Assembly: GCA_027306855.1 (NCBI GenBank)
Contig: DAHUYZ010000001.1
Span: 41,113-105,112, forward strand
Source of the DNA: Solirubrobacterales bacterium
GTDB taxonomy: Bacteria > Actinomycetota > Thermoleophilia > Solirubrobacterales > Solirubrobacteraceae
Length of the DNA stretch: 64,000 bases
Reading direction: 5' to 3'
The notes below the pieces were generated by a model. It made no database searches and had not been told where the DNA came from. It saw only the letters and a program-made list of their open reading frames with translations. Below, piece by piece: positions 60,360 through 64,000 of this stretch. A program made the position numbers and the translations under genes. Within the stretch, counting starts at the first letter, position 1. Each line of letters starts with the position of its first letter.

Positions 60360-61322
60360 TCATACAGGCTCTACGCGCGCCGGCTCCTCGCCAAGGGCAT
60401 CCATCGTGGCCACCACGCAGCCTGCCAGAACGGCCGGGTCGTACCCCCCCTCGAGCACCGCCCCAACAGGCGCGCCAACCGTGTGTCCGAGCTTACGCAC
60501 CCGGCGCGCCATCCGCGCAAACGAGCTCGTTTGGAGCAGGACGCCAGCCAGCGGATCGGCGTAGTGGCCGTCGAAGCCGGCGGACACCAGGATCACATCC
60601 GGCTCGAACGTCCGCGCCGCCGGCAGGACGACCCGATCGAGCAGCTCTAGCCACTGACCCTCTTCCGATCCAGCGGAGACCGGAAGGTTGATCGTGTACC
60701 CCTCGCCGTCGCCCGAGCCGGTGTCGCTTGCAGGCCCCGTCCCAGGAAATAGGTTCGCTTGATGGATACTCGCGAACAGCACGTCCTTGCGATACCTGAA
60801 CGCCTCTGCCGTCCCGTTGCCGTGGTGGACGTCCCAGTCGAGGATGAACACCCGCTCGGCCCCACACTCGCCGATCGCGACCTCCGCCGCGACCGCCACG
60901 TTGTTGAACAGGCAGAAGCCCATCGCCCTTCCCGGCTCGGCGTGATGACCGGAAGGCCGCACGCCGCAGAACCCGACCTGCGCCTCGCCTCGCGTCAGCG
61001 CGCGCACCATCTCGGCGCCTGCGCCCGCCGCGTGCAGAGCAGCGAGATAAGAGGCCTCGCCGACCGCCGTATCCGGGTCGATTTCGCCGCCGCCCGACTC
61101 GCATAGGGCGCGGATCGCGAGCACGTGACGCGCCGTGTGGACGAGCTCGAGCAGTGCCTCTCCCGCGGCGGGCGCCCGCCGGCGCTCCCAGCCGAGCCAG
61201 TCGCAGGCCTCGAGCTCGCGCTCGATCGCAAGCAGGCGCTCGGGCGTGTCGGGGTGGGCTTCGATGTGAGCGCTCGGATCGTGCTCCAGGCAGGCCGGGT
61301 GATCGAAGAACAGACCTTTCAT
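60360..61322 (-). CDS. Histone-deacetylase/AcuC superfamily hydrolase
   Basis: The 320-residue arginase-deacetylase-fold protein has 'RPSGHHAEPGRAMGFCLFNN' (His-His dyad), 'ILDWDVHHGNGTAEAF' (zinc Asp and His), 'ILVSAGFDGHYADPL' (zinc Asp) and 'VLEGGYDPAVL' (catalytic Tyr region). All zinc ligands and the charge-relay residues are present. In bacteria such enzymes deacetylate acetyl-lysine (AcuC on acetyl-CoA synthetase), acetylpolyamines or other amides; the substrate here is unknown. It is convergent with the regulator upstream. Confidence 0.93.
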   Translation of the reverse strand: MKGLFFDHPACLEHDPSAHIEAHPDTPERLLAIERELEACDWLGWERRRAPAAGEALLELVHTARHVLAIRALCESGGGEIDPDTAVGEASYLAALHAAGAGAEMVRALTRGEAQVGFCGVRPSGHHAEPGRAMGFCLFNNVAVAAEVAIGECGAERVFILDWDVHHGNGTAEAFRYRKDVLFASIHQANLFPGTGPASDTGSGDGEGYTINLPVSAGSEEGQWLELLDRVVLPAARTFEPDVILVSAGFDGHYADPLAGVLLQTSSFARMARRVRKLGHTVGAPVGAVLEGGYDPAVLAGCVVATMDALGEEPARVEPV

Positions 61323-61653
61323 ACGGACAATGATGGCAGCGGGATTTCTACGGACGTATCACCTGACGAGTCGCGTCCGTAGACGATCGCGCTACTCCCG
61401 GTATTCGACCCGACTCGATCATGCGGGATGACCCCCTTGGGCGGGCCTGGCCGTCGTGGCACGGTTGGGCGATCCCCGCCAGGAGGGCGCGATGCGGCAC
61501 GCCACACACACACCGAAGAGGATCTATGGTCTGTCCCGCTCGGAAGCAGGGCTTTCGAGTGCGATAGGCACGCTCGACACGCCTTGGGCGACGAGCGCGA
61601 CGAGCGAAGTCCCGCTGGATATCCTCGATCACGAGATCCGCATAAGGCGAACG
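61323..61653. other. 331-base divergent intergenic region
   Basis: Between the deacetylase start and the chosen alcohol dehydrogenase start. The dehydrogenase frame stays open back to 61456, but that stretch has no family homology and no good ribosome site. I see no clear operator or RNA element. It probably holds the two divergent promoters. Confidence 0.5.
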
Positions 61654-62613
61654 ATGCGCGCAATGGTCTTCGATGGTCCCGGCTTGCCGTTGCGCTCGGT
61701 GCGCCGCGAGATCCCCGAGCCGGGGCCGGGACAGCTGCTTCTGCGCGTACAGGCGTGCGGAGTGTGTCGAACCGACCTGCACATCCTCGACGGCGAGGTC
61801 GAAGTCTCCGAAGCTCCACGCATTCTCGGCCACCAGATCGTGGGCACGGTCGAGCCTGACGGCGAGCGTCGGGTCGGAGTCTCATGGCTCGGTTGGACGT
61901 GCGGGGAGTGCGAGCAGTGCCGCGCCGGACACGAGAACCTCTGCCCTCGCGCGATGTTCACCGGACGCGACCTCGACGGCGGCATGGCGGAGTATGCGCT
62001 GGCCGATGAGCGCTACTGCTTTGCGCTGCCCGACGGCTGGCCTGAGGAGCAGGCCGCCCCGCTGTTGTGCGGCGGGCTGATCGGCTACAGGGCGCTACGC
62101 ATGTGCGGCGAGGGCCGGCGAATCGGGCTGTACGGCTTTGGCGCGGCGGCCCACATCCTCACGCAGCTCGCCGTCTGGCGGCAGCGAGCCGTGTTTGCCT
62201 TCACGCGGTCGGGCGACGAGCAGGCCCAGCGGCTCGCGCTCGAGCTCGGAGCGAGCGGGGCAGGCAGCTCCCAGGAGGAGCCACCCGAAGCGCTCGACGC
62301 GGCCATCGTGTTTGCGCCCGACGGCGCGCTCGTTGTGCGCGCGCTGAGCACTGTGGCGCCAGGAGGGACGGTCGTGTGCGGCGGCATCCACATGAGCGAC
62401 ATCCCCAGCTTTCCTTACAACAAGCTGTGGGGCGAGCGCGTCGTGCGGTCGGTCGCCAACCTCACCCGCACGGACGCCGAAGAGTTTCTGGACATTGCGC
62501 CCCGCGTGCCGATCAGAACCCATGTCACGCGCTATCCGCTCGAGCAGGCGGGACAGGCGCTCGATGACCTGCGCCACGGACGCTTTACGGGCGCCGCCGT
62601 CATCGTTATGTGA
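61654..62613 (+). CDS. Zinc-dependent alcohol dehydrogenase
   Basis: Start ATG 61654 ('MRAMVFDGPGLPLRSVRREI') with AAGG about 8 bases upstream. The 319-residue MDR protein has catalytic zinc residues Cys in 'GVCRTDLHIL' and His in 'ILGHQIVG', structural zinc cysteines 'CGECEQCRAGHENLC', and the Rossmann motif 'IGLYGFGAAAHILTQLAV'. It resembles AdhA-type NADP(H)-dependent enzymes. It would oxidise primary alcohols or reduce aldehydes. Its 3' end overlaps the convergent stress protein by 8 bases. Confidence 0.92.
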   Translation: MRAMVFDGPGLPLRSVRREIPEPGPGQLLLRVQACGVCRTDLHILDGEVEVSEAPRILGHQIVGTVEPDGERRVGVSWLGWTCGECEQCRAGHENLCPRAMFTGRDLDGGMAEYALADERYCFALPDGWPEEQAAPLLCGGLIGYRALRMCGEGRRIGLYGFGAAAHILTQLAVWRQRAVFAFTRSGDEQAQRLALELGASGAGSSQEEPPEALDAAIVFAPDGALVVRALSTVAPGGTVVCGGIHMSDIPSFPYNKLWGERVVRSVANLTRTDAEEFLDIAPRVPIRTHVTRYPLEQAGQALDDLRHGRFTGAAVIVM

Positions 62614-63034
62614 GCGCGGCCGCCGTCTGCGGGACGACGATCACCGGGACAGGGGCGGCCTTCAAGAGCTCGACGGTCACGGTGCCGATCGCCGTATGAA
62701 TACGCGAGTGGCGATCGGAGCCGACCACGATCCCGTCGGCCGAGTGGCGCTCGGCCGCGTCTGTGAGCGCTGACACCGGATCGCGCTCGTCTATCTCGAC
62801 TTCGACGTCCAGATCGAATACGGCGTCATCGCCCTCCAGCAGGAGCTCGTCGACAACAGCCCTGCCCAGCTCGTGCCGTTCCTGCGCGCTGAAAAGCACC
62901 GGCGGAGCATGCAGCGGACGGGTCGAATGAACGATCACGAGCTTGCCCTTGGGCTGCACCTGCGCTATCGCCCACCTCGCGGCCAGTCGCGCGCTATCGG
63001 TCCTGTCGTAGCCAAGAACAAGGCACGAAGGCAT
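62606..63034 (-). CDS. Universal stress protein (UspA family)
   Basis: The 142-residue USP domain begins 'SCLVLGYDRTDSARLAARWA' and has the C-terminal nucleotide-binding segment 'IVVGSDRHSRIHTAIGTVTV' and 'APVPVIVVPQ', a diverged form of the GxxGx9G(S/T) ATP motif, so ATP binding is uncertain. Single-domain length. USP proteins aid survival in stationary or stress states. Neighbour overlap is with the alcohol dehydrogenase on the other strand. Confidence 0.92.
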   Translation of the reverse strand: MPSCLVLGYDRTDSARLAARWAIAQVQPKGKLVIVHSTRPLHAPPVLFSAQERHELGRAVVDELLLEGDDAVFDLDVEVEIDERDPVSALTDAAERHSADGIVVGSDRHSRIHTAIGTVTVELLKAAPVPVIVVPQTAAALT

Positions 63035-63217
63035 GCTTGAGGTTAGGCATGCACGGGGGCGCGAATCAGCCGAATAAAGCCGCTATTGGCCCGCGCACAT
63101 GCACGGCGCGGGTGCGGAAAACCCGCGAGCAGAGCGGGTGGAGGGTGCGGATGGAGGCGGGCGGCGCGACGAGGAATATGCGGGAGACGATCGCGCCAGA
63201 GCGGAGAGGACCAGAAC

Positions 63218-63499
63218 TTGCCACCCGTTGCCATGGCAGCTCACGCAGAACACCCACCGGCCGGACCGCGAGGCATCTCGCCTCGGCTGACTACACGCGG
63301 GCTCACGTCGGAGGCGGCCGATCGCGATCAGGTGCTCGAGCGACTGCGCAACCTTCGCCGCGTTCTGCCGGTCCTCGCACAGGAGATGGCCGCCGCGCGC
63401 CGTCAGGCGGCGAGGCTGCGCACCGACAACCGCCGTCTGACCGAGCAGGTCAGGCAGCTGCGCCACGAGCTCGACGCTCACGAGCAGCGAAGCCGCTGA
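63218..63499 (+). CDS. Small coiled-coil protein
   Basis: TTG 63218 ('MPPVAMAAHAEHPPAG') is chosen because AGAGGA lies 7 bases upstream; ATG 63233 is the alternative. The 93-residue product has a flexible N-terminus and a long amphipathic helix ('RDQVLERLRNLRRVLPVLAQEMAAARRQAARLRTDNRRLTEQVRQL') with heptad leucines, likely a coiled-coil dimer. No domain is recognised. In outline it resembles short helical scaffold or DivIC-like segments. The frame extends open upstream but lacks support. Confidence 0.6.
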   Translation: MPPVAMAAHAEHPPAGPRGISPRLTTRGLTSEAADRDQVLERLRNLRRVLPVLAQEMAAARRQAARLRTDNRRLTEQVRQLRHELDAHEQRSR

Positions 63500-63807
63500 C
63501 GATTCCGGCTCTCGCCCGTCCATACAACCCACGTCCCACACAAGTCACCGATCAGACCCCGTCCGTCCATAGGTCACCCGATCAGAGTCCGGCCGCCAGA
63601 ACGACTAGAAAATGTTTCCCAAAGCTGCCCCGAACGCGCCGTCGCGGTCTCAGCGCCGCTCCCTGACCCGAGGGCGGTGGAGACGGCGCCTCATCCACCG
63701 GGACAGGCCGACGTCCAGCACTCCCTACCTGGGCGCCATGGAGGCGGTCGCGCGCGGGGCCAGATGAGCTCCGTGCGCGGCCTCTCCCGCTAGCGCACCC
63801 GGTCTTG
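63500..63807. other. 308-base intergenic region with short repeated words
   Basis: No gene or known RNA element is recognised. Two partial copies of GTCCATA...GTCACC(C)GATCAGA occur near 63519-63592, the second shortened by deletion of about 13 bases. A GC-rich, Arg-coding-like remainder follows. Confidence 0.5.
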
Positions 63808-64000
63808 TCATGGGTGCTGCGCGCGGCGATCCAGCAGGCTGACGACGTTGTCGCTGTGCGCCTGATCCGGCTCGGCGAAGAGCAACCGGCCGTCGCTCAG
63901 CGATCCAATCCTGTCGGCGTGGAGCATCGAGGGCATGTCTGGAACGGTCATCAGCACGCCGAGCCCATCCTCGTCGGCGTCGCTCCGCAGAAGAGCCATG
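63808..64000 (-). CDS. Partial: C-terminal end of an ABC-ATPase-like protein
   Basis: The frame is open to the window edge. The last 63 residues, 'DEDGLGVLMTVPDMPSMLHA-DRIGSLSDGRLLFAEP', fit the H-loop-to-end region of an ABC ATPase (vLm-x-x-D...aDRI-x-x-L-x-x-GRl), with the H-loop His replaced by Pro ('TVPD'). The rest lies outside, so function and start cannot be judged. Confidence 0.55.
   Translation of the reverse strand, partial: MALLRSDADEDGLGVLMTVPDMPSMLHADRIGSLSDGRLLFAEPDQAHSDNVVSLLDRRAQHP

Overview
The window is high-GC DNA, almost entirely coding, with short intergenic gaps and many 4-base ATGA/GTGA gene overlaps. CarD, an Rv0081-type ArsR regulator, cupredoxins and secreted proteins with a 'YFxYGTT' fibronectin-like repeat suggest an actinobacterium, most likely a Thermoleophilia/Solirubrobacterales-type lineage. 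That placement is inference; there is no rRNA gene here to test it. I see no rRNA, tRNA, CRISPR array, prophage or insertion sequence.

Layout. (1) 0-6 kb: low-complexity and secreted proteins, a histone H1-like basic protein preceded by a perfect 22-bp tandem repeat, a small zinc-ribbon protein, and two convergent paralogous multi-pass membrane proteins that may be GT-C-type glycosyltransferases. (2) 6-43 kb: a long minus-strand housekeeping array. Read in the direction of transcription it is tilS, hpt, ftsH, folP, folB, folK, coaX, dus, greA, lysS, clpC, radA, disA, carD, ispD, ispF, cysS, rlmB, sigH. This is close to the gene order of the tilS-to-sigH region of Bacillus subtilis. Three insertions interrupt it: a seven-gene complex-I/group-4-hydrogenase-like module with its own ArsR regulator (10.4-17.8 kb, between ispD and ispF), a cupredoxin/ECF sigma/lipoprotein block (29.3-36.0 kb, between coaX and folK), and a plus-strand toxin-antitoxin-like pair with a palindrome at its start (36.8-37.8 kb, between folK and folB). 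(3) 43-56.6 kb: a MerR-HTH/class III cyclase fusion, an SCP2 protein, a nucleoside phosphorylase, an aldo/keto reductase, an acyl-CoA dehydrogenase behind a TetR-type palindrome, secreted proteins, a D-glucuronyl C5-epimerase-like protein, and a MoxR/VWA pair. (4) 56.7-59.5 kb: a TPP riboswitch followed by a three-gene ABC importer, probably for a thiamine pyrimidine precursor. (5) 59.5-64 kb: an orphan NarL-type regulator, an HDAC/AcuC-like deacetylase, a zinc alcohol dehydrogenase, a universal stress protein, a small coiled-coil protein and the end of an ABC-ATPase-like gene.

Functional links. The housekeeping array joins folate, isoprenoid, CoA and tRNA/rRNA modification functions with proteolysis, c-di-AMP synthesis and transcription control. 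The hydrogenase-like module matches, in gene content and with its ArsR gene, the Mycobacterium tuberculosis Rv0081-Rv0087 locus. Its large subunit keeps both CxxC pairs of a NiFe site but lacks the usual L1 histidine, so its chemistry is open. The carD gene appears to start at AUU. These are the points most worth following up.
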